In this document: in pieces, positions 45,642-54,354 of the stretch | How positions within the stretch are numbered: position 1 is the stretch's first letter | Layout: each line of letters opens with the position of its first letter | Assembly: GCF_030209435.1 (NCBI RefSeq) | Contig: NZ_JARVRX010000007.1 | Span: 248,001 to 312,000, forward strand | Reading direction: 5' to 3' | Length of the DNA stretch: 64,000 nt | Source of the DNA: Mycolicibacterium sp. lyk4-40-TYG-92 | GTDB taxonomy: Bacteria; Actinomycetota; Actinomycetes; Mycobacteriales; Mycobacteriaceae | Notes under the pieces: model-generated | Told to the model about the DNA's origin: nothing | The model's database searches: none | What the model saw: the letters and a program-made list of their open reading frames with translations, nothing else | Made by a program: the position numbers and the translations under genes

Positions 45642-46663
45642 CTGGGCGTGCACCGTCCCGTGGTCTGGCTGGCGACCTTGACGTACATCGGTTGTCCGCC
45701 CTTGCCGTTGAGCTTGAGCACCGCGTCGCACAGGTAGAAGCTGAAGAAGTCGCCGTAGATGCCCTGACGGGACAGCGCGCGGTACTTGTCGGGCAGGGTG
45801 TTGAGGAAGTTGTCGAAGTACTCGTGGTCGGCCACCACCAGGCCCGCGACCCGGTCCACTTCATGGACGGTCTTGGCCAGCGGAGGCCTGGCCTCGGTCA
45901 GCAAGCCGGCGATCGAGTTGGCGGCCGCGTCGGTGTAGGCGACGGCGTTCGAGATGTCCGTCTTGCGTTGTGCCAGCCGGTCAACCAGCTCCGACAGTGA
46001 GACCACGGCCTTGTCGAGCTTGTCGCTCTTGCCACCGAAAGCGGTGAGAACCGAGTTCAAATTGACGACGACCTCTCCGATCAATTGATCACGGTCGGCC
46101 AAAGTGTTGGTGACCACCGCGGCCTGCGCCAAGAACGACCCGATCGACGGTCCCTGCCCCTGCAGCGCCTGGATCAACTGTCCGCTCAGATCGTTGATCT
46201 TGTCCGGGCTGAGGGCCTGGAACAGCGGACGGAAGCCGCCGATGACGGCGTCGAGATCGAGTGCGGGCTGGGTGCGGCTGACGGGAATCGTGTCGCCTGC
46301 ATTGAGCTTCCTGGTACCGCCGGCGCCTTCCTCCAGCGCCAGGAACCTATCGCCGACCACGTTGTCATACCGGATCACCGCACGGGTGCCCTCGGTCAGC
46401 ACGACGGAACTGTCCGCGCTGAATTCCACCGTCACCGTCGAGTCGCGGTTGATCTTCACGCTCTGGACCTGACCGACTTCCACACCCGCGATGCGAACGT
46501 GGCTGTCCTTCTTCATGTTCGAGACGTTGGCGAACGTGGCGAAGTAGTTGTGCCCCTTCTCGAATCGCAGGTCGGCGAAGACCGCCCAGAGAGCCACCGT
46601 GCCGAACGCACACACCGTCAGGAAGATGGCCAGACGCACCATCGTGCCTTTAAGACTCTCCAC
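45638..46663 (-). CDS. mceB: Mce family protein MceB
   Basis: The GTG at 46663, preceded by GGAGGAG, gives 341 residues. The anchor is at about 8-30 (MVRLAIFLTVCAFGTVALWAVF). The MCE domain covers about 38-120 (YFATFANVSNMKKDSHVRIAGVEVGQVQSVKINRDSTVTVEFSADSSVVLTEGTRAVIRYDNVVGDRFLAL), followed by a helical C-terminus and a cysteine-containing end (LCDAVLKL, RCTPR). It has no Pro-rich tail, as is usual for MceB. There is a 39-base gap to mceA, the longest in the operon apart from the intergenic promoter. Confidence 0.93.
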   Translation of the reverse strand: MESLKGTMVRLAIFLTVCAFGTVALWAVFADLRFEKGHNYFATFANVSNMKKDSHVRIAGVEVGQVQSVKINRDSTVTVEFSADSSVVLTEGTRAVIRYDNVVGDRFLALEEGAGGTRKLNAGDTIPVSRTQPALDLDAVIGGFRPLFQALSPDKINDLSGQLIQALQGQGPSIGSFLAQAAVVTNTLADRDQLIGEVVVNLNSVLTAFGGKSDKLDKAVVSLSELVDRLAQRKTDISNAVAYTDAAANSIAGLLTEARPPLAKTVHEVDRVAGLVVADHEYFDNFLNTLPDKYRALSRQGIYGDFFSFYLCDAVLKLNGKGGQPMYVKVASQTTGRCTPR

Positions 46664-46702
46664 GGCACTCCTCCTGTCTCGGTCGTTGGTTGATCGTCAT
46701 GG

Positions 46703-48136
46703 TCAGTTCCCGCCCACCTCGGCCGGCAACGCAGGCGCGTCCACCGGTGGCGGGGCCTCCCCAGCGGGCCCAGGGGCCGATTGCGGTTGTGCGTCAGCGG
46801 GATTGGGCGCCGCAGGCGGCACGCCCGGCCACAGCGGCACCCCGCCGGGTCCGTACAGCGCCGCGCCATAGGGCGGCGCCCCGGGGTACGGGATCGGACC
46901 GGGAGCCGGACCGGGCAGGCACTGCCTGATGCTCGGGGTCTGCGGCACCGCGCGGGTGGTCTGGAACCACTGTCCGTAGCACGGACTTCCGATGCCCGGG
47001 TTCGGCCGGATGTCCAGGCCGGTACCCCAGCCCGTGTTCGTGATCATTTGTCGCACCGGGAAGTTCTTGGCGATGTCGGGCAACGAACCGCAGCCAGGCT
47101 TTCCGCCCGGTCCGCCCTTCGCCCCGTTGATCGGCAGGTTGTCGGGGAAGACGTACGGATTCTTGCCCGGCAGCAGCGTCGCGTCCAGGATCAGAGACCG
47201 CCCGTCGTCGCCACCGAACACGCCCCAGGCACCCGAGTCGAGGAACTTCTTGGTGCCTTCCAGCCAGCAGGTATATCCCGGGCTGTACTTCAGCAAGAGG
47301 TTCGTCGTGGGTTCCAGCGTGTTGATCGCGTCGACGAAATTGTCCTTGTTCGGCCCCAGCAGGTCGGTGCCGGCCTCGGAGAATCCGATGACGTTCATCA
47401 GCAGGCTGTCGAGCGACTTGGACTTGTTCGTGACCGTGACGCTTGTGGTGCTGGCGGCATTCAAGATCTTCACGATGTTGTCCGCGGCCTGGCCATAGGT
47501 GTCGTTGAACTGTTTGAACGACCGCCAATCGTCTTTGATCTTGTCCGAGCGGGCGTTGAGTGCGGTCAGCACCTCGTTCAGATCCGTTGTCGCCTGTCCC
47601 ATCCGCTCGCCCTGGCCGCGGACGCCGTCGGCGACGGCGCTCAACACCGAGTTCAGCTTGGCCGGATCGACCATGTCCAACAGATTCACGATGTTCTCGA
47701 AGACCGTGTCGACCTCTGTGGTCGTGTGGACCGCGTGCAGCACAGTGCCGTCGGCAATGCGAGCGCTACTGGGCGTCTGCGGATACACCAGGTCCACGAA
47801 CTTGGCGCCGAACGCCGTCGTCACACTCACCTGGGCACCGACGTTGGCGGGAATGTACTTCACCTGATCCGGATCGAGCTTGAGTTGCAGGGTCGCCCCC
47901 GACTTGTTGACATCGATCTGGCTGACGCGCCCCACCAGCACGCCGCGCATCTTCACCTTCGCGTTGTTCTCCAGCACCAGTCCGGCGCGGTCAGCCATCA
48001 CCGTCACCGGCACGTAGGACTTCGCCGCACCGGTGAAGATGACCACGGTCACCACCATGAACATTGCCGTGAACACCACCAGCGCCAGTGCCCACCATGA
48101 GTTCGGGATCCGTCGATCTCCCTTGCGCGTTTCCAC
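46703..48136 (-). CDS. mceA: Mce family protein MceA
   Basis: The GTG at 48136 gives 477 residues. The anchor helix lies at about 14-36 (WWALALVVFTAMFMVVTVVIF), the MCE domain at about 42-122 (VPVTVMADRAGLVLENNAKVKMRGVLVGRVSQIDVNKSGATLQLKLDPDQVKYIPANVGAQVSVTTAFGAKFVDLVYP), then helices and a long Pro-rich C-terminus (APGPIPYPGAPPYGAALYGPGG). Of the six Mce proteins MceA is the best marker of operon class, but I cannot assign it to mce1-mce9 by eye. It starts three bases after the yrbEB stop. Confidence 0.94.
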   Translation of the reverse strand: METRKGDRRIPNSWWALALVVFTAMFMVVTVVIFTGAAKSYVPVTVMADRAGLVLENNAKVKMRGVLVGRVSQIDVNKSGATLQLKLDPDQVKYIPANVGAQVSVTTAFGAKFVDLVYPQTPSSARIADGTVLHAVHTTTEVDTVFENIVNLLDMVDPAKLNSVLSAVADGVRGQGERMGQATTDLNEVLTALNARSDKIKDDWRSFKQFNDTYGQAADNIVKILNAASTTSVTVTNKSKSLDSLLMNVIGFSEAGTDLLGPNKDNFVDAINTLEPTTNLLLKYSPGYTCWLEGTKKFLDSGAWGVFGGDDGRSLILDATLLPGKNPYVFPDNLPINGAKGGPGGKPGCGSLPDIAKNFPVRQMITNTGWGTGLDIRPNPGIGSPCYGQWFQTTRAVPQTPSIRQCLPGPAPGPIPYPGAPPYGAALYGPGGVPLWPGVPPAAPNPADAQPQSAPGPAGEAPPPVDAPALPAEVGGN

Positions 48137-48139
48137 CCG

Positions 48140-48994
48140 CTAACCCGCCATGTTGAAGTTGCCGGTCTGCCCGTAGATGGCCAGGGATATGAAGACGATC
48201 TCGATGGCCGCGATCACCATGGACAAGCGCACCGCACCGCCGACCGCCTCACCGACCCCGGCCGGACCACCGGAGGCGTTGAACCCGAAGTAGGTGTGCA
48301 CCAGCATGATGACGACCGTCATCGCGACGCATTGCGCGAACGACCACATCAGGTCGGTCGGGTTCAGAAACGTGTTGAAGTAGTGGTCGTACACGCCGGC
48401 GCCCTGCCCGTAGATGGTGGTGGTGCCCATCCGCGCGGCGAAGAACGCCATCATCACCGCCACGCAGTACAGCGGGATCACCACGACCACGGCGGCCAGC
48501 ACCCGCGTCGAGGCCAGGTAGGTGATGCTGCGGATACCGATGACCTCGAGCGCGTCGATCTCCTCGTTGATGCGCATGGCGCCGATCTGCGCGGTGGCAC
48601 CGGCCCCGATCGTGGCCGACAGCGCCACCGCGGTGGTCGCAGGCACGATCATCCGGACGTTGAGGAACGCCGATGCGAAGCCGGTGAGGGCCTCGAAGCC
48701 GACGGATGAGAACTGGTTGTAGCCCTGGATCGCCACGAGGGCACCGGTGGTCATCGTCAAGAAGCCGACGATCGCGACGGTGCCACCGACGACGACCAGC
48801 GCGCCGGTGCCCAATCCCGTTGCCGCGATGAGCCGCAACAGCTCCGCACGGTAATTCATCACCGCATCCGGAATCGCGGTGATGGTCTTCACGTAGAACG
48901 CGGCTTCCTCGCCCAACCTGTTCCACCGATTGACCACGGTCTTGTTCAGCTTGTCGAGCCGCGGGTACATGCGGCTGGGGACATCGACTGTCAT
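48140..48994 (-). CDS. yrbEB: YrbE/MlaE-type permease YrbEB
   Basis: The 284-residue protein has five or six hydrophobic segments. The conserved cytoplasmic loop signature is IGAGATAQIGAMRINEEIDALEVIGIRSITYL, the MlaE domain hallmark (GAGxxAQxGAMRxxEEIDALxxMGI) that contacts the ATPase in Mla/Mce importers. The C-terminus has HTYFGFNASGGPAGVGEAVGGAVRLS. It pairs with YrbEA as the inner-membrane channel. No MceG-type ATPase is in the window; mycobacteria usually share one elsewhere. It starts at an ATG at 48994, ten bases after yrbEA. Confidence 0.95.
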   Translation of the reverse strand: MTVDVPSRMYPRLDKLNKTVVNRWNRLGEEAAFYVKTITAIPDAVMNYRAELLRLIAATGLGTGALVVVGGTVAIVGFLTMTTGALVAIQGYNQFSSVGFEALTGFASAFLNVRMIVPATTAVALSATIGAGATAQIGAMRINEEIDALEVIGIRSITYLASTRVLAAVVVVIPLYCVAVMMAFFAARMGTTTIYGQGAGVYDHYFNTFLNPTDLMWSFAQCVAMTVVIMLVHTYFGFNASGGPAGVGEAVGGAVRLSMVIAAIEIVFISLAIYGQTGNFNMAG

Positions 48995-49003
48995 CGCTTC
49001 ACC

Positions 49004-49777
49004 TCACGACACCGTGTATTGGATCGCGACCGCGGTCACGATGACGTTGATGGCGAACAGCACCATGAAGGTGAACACCACGGTCTCGTTCACCGCGTTG
49101 CCCACACCCGCGGGACCGCCTTTGACGGAAGTGCCCTTGTAGCAAGCGATCAGGCCGGCAGCCATGCCGAACAAGGTCGCCTTGATCAACGCGACGATGA
49201 TGTCCCCGGGGCCGGTGAGCAGGTCCAGTCCGCCGACGAACGCGCCCGCCGAGACGTGCTGAACCGCCACGCAGAACAGGAAGGCGCCGATCAGCCCCAC
49301 GAGAATCACCGTGGCGGACAAGGCCAATGCCACCGTCGTGGCGGCCAGCACGCGGGGCACCACCAAGGACCGGATGGGGTTGATACCCATCACGCGCAGC
49401 GCGTCGAGTTCTTCGCGGATGGTCCGGGCCCCGAGGTCGGCACACATCGCCGTGGCGCCCGCCCCCGACACGACGAGCACCGTGACGATCGGGCCGATCT
49501 GGTTCACCGTGCCGATCGCGGCGCCGGTGCCCGAGAAGTCGGCCGCGCCGAATTCCGTCAGCAGAATGTTGAAGGTAAATGTCAGCAGCACCGCGAACGG
49601 CATTGTCAACAGCAACGCGGGCAGCACCGATACCCGCGCGACGAACCATGTCTGCATCACATACTCATGCCACGCGAATGGCGGCTGGAACATTTGCACA
49701 AAGGTGTCGAAAGTCATGGCGAAGAAGCCGCCCAATGAGGTGACCGGCTTAGCCGCAGTGCGAGCAATGGCTACCAT
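49004..49777 (-). CDS. yrbEA: YrbE/MlaE-type permease YrbEA
   Basis: The 257-residue membrane protein opens the operon. It carries GAGATAMCADLGARTIREELDALRVMGINPIRSLVVPRVLA, the MlaE loop motif, and CYKGTSVKGGPAGVGNAVNETVVF at the C-terminus, the second conserved block. About five hydrophobic segments are predicted. With YrbEB it forms the permease at the base of the Mce channel. The ATG at 49777 has a preceding region of 318 bases free of genes that holds the promoter and several inverted repeats. Transcription of the ten-gene yrbE-mce-mas unit and the two genes after it probably starts there. Confidence 0.94.
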   Translation of the reverse strand: MVAIARTAAKPVTSLGGFFAMTFDTFVQMFQPPFAWHEYVMQTWFVARVSVLPALLLTMPFAVLLTFTFNILLTEFGAADFSGTGAAIGTVNQIGPIVTVLVVSGAGATAMCADLGARTIREELDALRVMGINPIRSLVVPRVLAATTVALALSATVILVGLIGAFLFCVAVQHVSAGAFVGGLDLLTGPGDIIVALIKATLFGMAAGLIACYKGTSVKGGPAGVGNAVNETVVFTFMVLFAINVIVTAVAIQYTVS

Positions 49778-50095
49778 TTATCGCCCGCGCTTTCCAGCCA
49801 TTGCGCGTAGTCCACTACATATGGTCGATAAGCGATCGCTGCGGCCAACATGAGTGGAGACGCTATCAATGCAGGTCATCGACCGATACCTCCAGATGGA
49901 GGGATCTAGCGGTGTGATGCACCCCCCATCAGGGGGACATGTGTGAACTGGCCCACACCCGCTCCGCGGAATCGGAATTCCGTCCTGACGGCATGAATAA
50001 TCCATCGAATAGGGCTACCGAATCGGTGTCCGAATAACCACACGAACGCGACCTAATTCACCGTAGCGGCAATAAATTCAGAAAAAAGGGCGCGA
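49778..50095. promoter_or_regulatory. 318-base gene-free region upstream of the mce operon with four dyads
   Basis: No protein gene is seen. Four inverted repeats lie within 94 bases: CCTCC-AGAT-GGAGG (49889-49902), CCCCC-ATCA-GGGGG (49923-49936), GTGTG-N8-CACAC (49941-49958) and the perfect CGGAATTCCG (49973-49982). They are candidate regulator sites for the yrbEA promoter. The neighbouring LuxR genes end at 50096, so these may also include their terminator. No clear -10/-35 was identified. Confidence 0.5.
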
Positions 50096-51169
50096 CTATT
50101 GCGCCCGTTCACCGAATCCGGACTGTGCATCCATGTAAAGAGTGATGGCTTCCAGCCGATTGGCGGCGCCGATCTTGCGCAGGATACGTTTCACGTGCGT
50201 CTTGACCGTTTCGACCGAGACGACGAGCTCTTCGGCGATCTCCGCGTTGGCGTCGCCGCGCACCATCCTGACGAACACGTCACGTTCGCGGTTGGACAAC
50301 GCCGCCGCGAACACATCTACCGCGGCGTCCGACTCGAACGTGCCATCGTCGCCGTCCGCGTCCAGACTGACGGCTGTTCCGGCAATGCGATCAGCTTCCT
50401 CGGCCAGCCGCGCGGCAGCACCGATGATCGATACCCGAAGCTGTTCCACCCGTTGCGAATTCAATAACCGCTCGTAGACGAAGGAGTACACCGACAGCAG
50501 CAAGCTCAGCGTGTCGACATCGCCGTCAGCGATGGCGCCCCGGGCGCGCGACATGTGGACCAGTGCCACCACCTTCGCTTCGACGACGATCGGCGCGACC
50601 AGATAGTTCGGGGCACCCAGAACGTCGCAGAAGGCTTCGGTGGCCGGCACCTCGTCGCCGTCGGCGTGCACGATCCGCCGGAACCTGACGCAGTCCTGCT
50701 CGGCGATACAGGCCGTGCGCGGCACCGGTTTTCCCGTGCCGCGCGTGCCGTGCGTTGTCACGGGGATCAATTTGTCGGGCGCTATCGACGACAACACCGC
50801 GCTGCTGAATCCGATGGTGTGACACAACTCTGTGCACACCTGACGTTCGAGCGCCTGCACCGACGGGGCGGCTTTCAACCGCCGGATGCTGTCGATCACC
50901 GACCGCGCCGTCGCACCGGAGTCGTCACCGCTGATCAGCCGCGCCTCGACCTGCGCTTGCAGGGACGCCATCAGGAGCCGCTGAGCCACGGCCGGCATGA
51001 GAGCGATGCCTTCGCCGTCATCACCGAAGAGCACCTCCTCGGTCGTGGACGCCGAGTTCGCGATGGCTTGCTCGAGGGTGGTCGCCTTGGTCGACCGCGG
51101 CAGGTTGAGCACGCTGCGCAGGTGTCCGTCAATCTGATTGAGCCTGGTCACCATCGCTCGGCGCGTCAT
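50096..51169 (-). CDS. LuxR-type regulator with GAF-like N-terminus (first, mce-proximal)
   Basis: The ATG at 51169 overlaps the stop of the upstream regulator (ATGA). Of 357 residues, about 80-250 form a GAF-like sensor (SIRRLKAAPSVQALERQVCTELCHTIGFSSAVLSSIAPDKLIPV…VPATEAFCDVLGAPNYLVAPIVVEAKVVALVHMSR). Residues 290-355 are a LuxR helix-turn-helix: LSNRERDVFVRMVRGDANAEIAEELVVSVETVKTHVKRILRKIGAANRLEAI. No receiver domain or phospho-aspartate is present, so it should bind a ligand rather than be phosphorylated. It stands immediately upstream of the mce operon in the same direction; regulation of mce is inference from position. It is paralogous in layout to the next gene. Confidence 0.87.
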   Translation of the reverse strand: MTRRAMVTRLNQIDGHLRSVLNLPRSTKATTLEQAIANSASTTEEVLFGDDGEGIALMPAVAQRLLMASLQAQVEARLISGDDSGATARSVIDSIRRLKAAPSVQALERQVCTELCHTIGFSSAVLSSIAPDKLIPVTTHGTRGTGKPVPRTACIAEQDCVRFRRIVHADGDEVPATEAFCDVLGAPNYLVAPIVVEAKVVALVHMSRARGAIADGDVDTLSLLLSVYSFVYERLLNSQRVEQLRVSIIGAAARLAEEADRIAGTAVSLDADGDDGTFESDAAVDVFAAALSNRERDVFVRMVRGDANAEIAEELVVSVETVKTHVKRILRKIGAANRLEAITLYMDAQSGFGERAQ

Positions 51170-52224
51170 CGTGAACGTCCGCTCCCCACGCCGGCGTCCA
51201 TCGCCAGGTACATCGCGAGGGCGGCCGCCCGGTTGGTGGTGTTGAACTTCTCGGCGATGCGTTTGAGGTGCGACTTCACGGTGCCTTCGGAAATCAGCAG
51301 ACACCGCGCGATGTCCCGATTGGTGGCGCCCGTCGCGACGTAGGACATGACCTCCCGCTCGCGCGGGGTCAGCTCGGGCGACGCGGGCTGATCACCGGCC
51401 GGCCGGGCCGCCGTGTCGGGGTCACCCGCAGCCGGCACCGAGGCGCCCGCAGGCACCGACCGCGTCATGAGTTGATCCATTGTGGCGCACAGCTTGTCGA
51501 CCTCGATGCGCTGCTGCGACACCTTTTCCTCGAGTGCAGCCCGCTCGTACACCACTGCCAGGCACTCGGCGAATGCTTCGAGCAGATCGAATTGATCCAT
51601 GACCGTGGTGTCGAGGCCTTCAGGGAAGTCGGCATGCAGTATTCCGATCACCGTGCCGCCCACGGTGATCGGCGCCGCGAGGTAGTCCTGGCGGACGGAT
51701 GCGGTTGCGCGGGACACGACGACCCCGTGTCGCCGACGGATCAGGGCGGCCTCCGGCTCGGAATCCTCGAACGGGACGGGCGCGCCCACCGAGAACCCTT
51801 GGAAGGAGCCAGAAGTGGCGGCACGACCGTGCAGATGCCGCGGCAGCCAGTCGTTCTCGCGAACTGTGGAGACCATCACCCGGGTGAATCCGAAGTCCCG
51901 GCACAACAACGCCATCGCGGTCTTGATGGTCTCCCGCGACGACGATCCGCGTAGTGCATCGACAGCGTGGCGAATGGCGTTCAGGCGCCCGACTCCACGA
52001 GCCGCCTCACGACCATTGAGCTCCCGTCGGAGCCGCTGGACCCCGGCCAACAGGTCCTCGGTCGCGCCACCGGCAGCGCGCTGCCGCTCGAGGCGGTGCC
52101 GAAGGCAATCCAGTTGACGATCCAGCTGGCGGTGCGGGCCGGATCCACGGTGGTTGCACACTGGCGTGTGCAGATGGTCAGCGTCTGTCGCCACCTCAGC
52201 GCGCCCGGCGATGACCGTGACCAT
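51166..52224 (-). CDS. LuxR-type regulator with GAF-like N-terminus (second, distal)
   Basis: The ATG at 52224 follows GGGGAGTGA. Of 352 residues, roughly 85-245 match a GAF fold (LRGSSSRETIKTAMALLCRDFGFTRVMVSTVRENDWLPRHLHGRAATSGSFQGF…DYLAAPITVGGTVIGILHADFPE). Residues 288-345 form the LuxR DNA-binding domain (LTPREREVMSYVATGATNRDIARCLLISEGTVKSHLKRIAEKFNTTNRAAALAMYLA). The gene is translationally coupled to the following LuxR gene. Both regulators diverge in sequence but share order and size, suggesting an old duplication and possibly a heterodimer or cascade (inference). Confidence 0.88.
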   Translation of the reverse strand: MVTVIAGRAEVATDADHLHTPVCNHRGSGPHRQLDRQLDCLRHRLERQRAAGGATEDLLAGVQRLRRELNGREAARGVGRLNAIRHAVDALRGSSSRETIKTAMALLCRDFGFTRVMVSTVRENDWLPRHLHGRAATSGSFQGFSVGAPVPFEDSEPEAALIRRRHGVVVSRATASVRQDYLAAPITVGGTVIGILHADFPEGLDTTVMDQFDLLEAFAECLAVVYERAALEEKVSQQRIEVDKLCATMDQLMTRSVPAGASVPAAGDPDTAARPAGDQPASPELTPREREVMSYVATGATNRDIARCLLISEGTVKSHLKRIAEKFNTTNRAAALAMYLAMDAGVGSGRSR

Positions 52225-52496
52225 TCACTCCCCTGCCTTGAGGTCGAATCATGTCTGATGTCAACAAGTTCCACGACGTCCATGGCCAAACGGGTCGACA
52301 GCGCCGGCAGCTCTGTCCAGCTGCGGTCAATTCGCGTTCAACAACCGTTTGAAATGTTGCTACGGCGATTCTGCGCGGGCGACAGCTTTCGAACTATGTC
52401 CGCAACCGACGAAAAAACGAGAACTACCCGTCCCGCTCTGTCCTGACGCAACAAACCTGTGAGCCAGCAAACCCCAGCGCCGTGTAGAGGGAGGGT
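52225..52496. promoter_or_regulatory. 272-base gene-free region upstream of the LuxR pair
   Basis: No protein gene. It holds the promoter for the LuxR pair and downstream sequence of the RNase HI-CobC gene. TTCAA-N7-TTGAA at 52337-52353 is an inverted repeat that could be an operator. The stretch 52325-52450 is AT-richer than the surroundings. No strong terminator hairpin was found. Confidence 0.4.
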
Positions 52497-53594
52497 CTAC
52501 AGATACGCGGTCTGATTGACCAACCGCACTGCGGATCCGCCGTCACCGAAGAACTCGGCGATGCTCAGTGACGCCAGGTCCAGGTGCAGTCGGTAGAGGA
52601 TGCCCGGGCCAGCATCGAGCGCCTGCCGCAGGATGGTCTTGATCGGCGTGACATGCGAGACCACGAGTACCGTTGTCGCGCCGTGTTCGGCGATGATCCG
52701 GTTGCGGGCCCGGCGGATCCGGTGGGTCACCGTATCGAAGCTCTCGCCATTCGGCGGCGCGACGCTCGTGTCCCCCAGCCAGCGGCCGTGCAGCTCCGGA
52801 TCTCGTTCGGCCGCTTCGCGGAAGGTCAAGCCCTCCCATGCGCCGAAGTCGGTCTCGATGAGGTCGTCGTCGACGGTGACAGCCAGCCCGAGCGCATCCG
52901 CTGCCGCCTTCGCGGTGTCCAGCGCCCGCTGCAACGGCGAGCTGATCACGGCCGAGATACCGTCGATACCAGCGACATACGCCGCGGCCGCAGCGGCCTG
53001 CGCCCGCCCCAATTCAGTGAGCGGCGGGTTACCCCGGCCCGAGTAACGACGGTTGACCGACAGCTCGGTCTGCCCGTGGCGCAGCAGCAGGAACCGGGTC
53101 GGCGCGCCGACCGCGCCGGTCCAGCCGGGCGCGGATGGTTGTGCCGCAGCAGCTTTCGGCTCCGGCTGAGCAACCGGCACCGGGACCGCAACCGACGCCG
53201 CATCCATGGCCTCGTTGGCCAACCGGTCGGCATGCGCGTTCTGCGCGCGCGGAATCCACGTGTAGGTCACCCGTCCGAACCGCCGGGCCAGCGCCGCCGC
53301 CTCGCGATTCAACGGGATCAGATCCGGGTGCTTGACCTGCCAGCGGCCCGACATCTGCTCGACCACCAGCTTCGAATCCATCGACACCGCAACATCATCG
53401 GCATCCAGAGCGGCCGCGGCCTCGAGCCCCGCGATCAGACCCCGGTATTCGGCGACATTGTTGGTCGCCACCCCGATGGAGGCGCTGCTCTCCGCCAACA
53501 CCTCGGCCCGGTCGGCCGAAAACACCACGGCGCCATAGCCCGCGGGTCCCGGGTTGCCGCGCGACCCGCCGTCGGCCTCGACCAGAACTCTCAC
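52497..53594 (-). CDS. bifunctional RNase HI / CobC-type alpha-ribazole phosphatase
   Basis: The GTG at 53594 (overlapping the next stop) gives 365 residues. Residues 1-130 are a type I RNase H: DGGSRGNPGPAGYGAVV, Asp8, Glu49 (EYRGLIAG), Asp73 (MDSKLVVEQ) and Asp123 (HADRLANE) complete the DEDD-type site that cleaves RNA in RNA-DNA hybrids. A Pro/Ala linker (about 138-158) leads to a phosphoglycerate-mutase-type domain with LLLRHGQTELSVNRRYSGRGNPPLT (His173 nucleophile) and SSPLQRALDTA. In mycobacteria (Rv2228c) this domain has alpha-ribazole-phosphatase activity, completing cobalamin loop synthesis. The neighbouring cobC aminotransferase and cobD fit that role. Confidence 0.95.
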   Translation of the reverse strand: MRVLVEADGGSRGNPGPAGYGAVVFSADRAEVLAESSASIGVATNNVAEYRGLIAGLEAAAALDADDVAVSMDSKLVVEQMSGRWQVKHPDLIPLNREAAALARRFGRVTYTWIPRAQNAHADRLANEAMDAASVAVPVPVAQPEPKAAAAQPSAPGWTGAVGAPTRFLLLRHGQTELSVNRRYSGRGNPPLTELGRAQAAAAAAYVAGIDGISAVISSPLQRALDTAKAAADALGLAVTVDDDLIETDFGAWEGLTFREAAERDPELHGRWLGDTSVAPPNGESFDTVTHRIRRARNRIIAEHGATTVLVVSHVTPIKTILRQALDAGPGILYRLHLDLASLSIAEFFGDGGSAVRLVNQTAYL

Positions 53595-54343
53595 AGACCG
53601 GTTTCTCCGGCGCGGAAGTCCTTGACCCGCACCAGGATCACCCCGCACTCGGGGCAACGCAGCACGTCGTCGGGAGCGGCCGCCGAAATCCGGGACAGCT
53701 CGCCGCGATCCAGGTCGATGCGGCACGCACCGCAGCGGGCCCCCTGCAGCAGCCCGGCGCCAGGGCCGCCCTGCTTGCGCTGCTTTTCGTACATCTCTGC
53801 CAGTTCCGGCGCCACCGAGCCCAGCAGTGCCACGCGACGGTCACCTGCCACTTTCCGTGCCTCATCGATGGACACGAGTGCGTTGTCGCGCTCGACCTGC
53901 GCCGTAGTCAGATCACCCTGCAGCGCGTCGATCAGAGCCAGCTCCTCATTCTGCTGGCCCTGCAACTCCTCGCGGCGCTCCATGATCTCCAGTTGCTGCT
54001 CCTCCAGCGCGGCCTGCCGGCGCTGCAGCGTCTCCAGTTCGTGCTGCAGTTCGGCCACCTGCTTGGCACCGACGGAACCACTGTCCATCAGCTGCTGGTC
54101 GCGGGTCTCGCGCTGGCGCACCGCGTCGATCTCGGACTCGAACTTGGCAATCTGCGCATCCAGATCCTCGACCGCGATGCTCAGCGCCGCCAGCCGATCG
54201 TTGGCCTCGCGGTGCTCGGCCTGCACGGCTTCGAAGCGCTGCTGCTCGACCAGGTGCGTCGACCGGTGCGTCAGGCGGGTCAGCGCGGCGTCCACTTCGG
54301 CCACCTCGAGCAACAAACGTTGTTGCGACACTTCAGCTTTCAT
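53591..54343 (-). CDS. zinc-ribbon coiled-coil protein (Rv2229c/C4-type family)
   Basis: The ATG at 54343 gives 250 residues starting MKAEVSQQRLLLEVAEVDAALTRLTHR. Residues 5-180 are an almost continuous coiled coil (heptad Leu/Ala/Glu/Gln). The C-terminal zinc ribbon has CGACRIDLDRGE and CPECGVILVRVKD with four cysteines. The family is conserved next to NIF3 genes in actinobacteria. It has been proposed to act as a metal or nucleic-acid chaperone, but no activity is proven. A GTG two codons earlier (54349) is also in frame. The end overlaps the RNase H start by GTGA, so the two are coupled. Confidence 0.88.
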   Translation of the reverse strand: MKAEVSQQRLLLEVAEVDAALTRLTHRSTHLVEQQRFEAVQAEHREANDRLAALSIAVEDLDAQIAKFESEIDAVRQRETRDQQLMDSGSVGAKQVAELQHELETLQRRQAALEEQQLEIMERREELQGQQNEELALIDALQGDLTTAQVERDNALVSIDEARKVAGDRRVALLGSVAPELAEMYEKQRKQGGPGAGLLQGARCGACRIDLDRGELSRISAAAPDDVLRCPECGVILVRVKDFRAGETGL

Positions 54344-54354
54344 CTTCACGTCTC

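Noticed and set aside
44304..45731. Longer start for mceC inside mceB
   Set aside because: The ATG at 45641 gives an ATGA overlap and the membrane anchor directly at the N-terminus.
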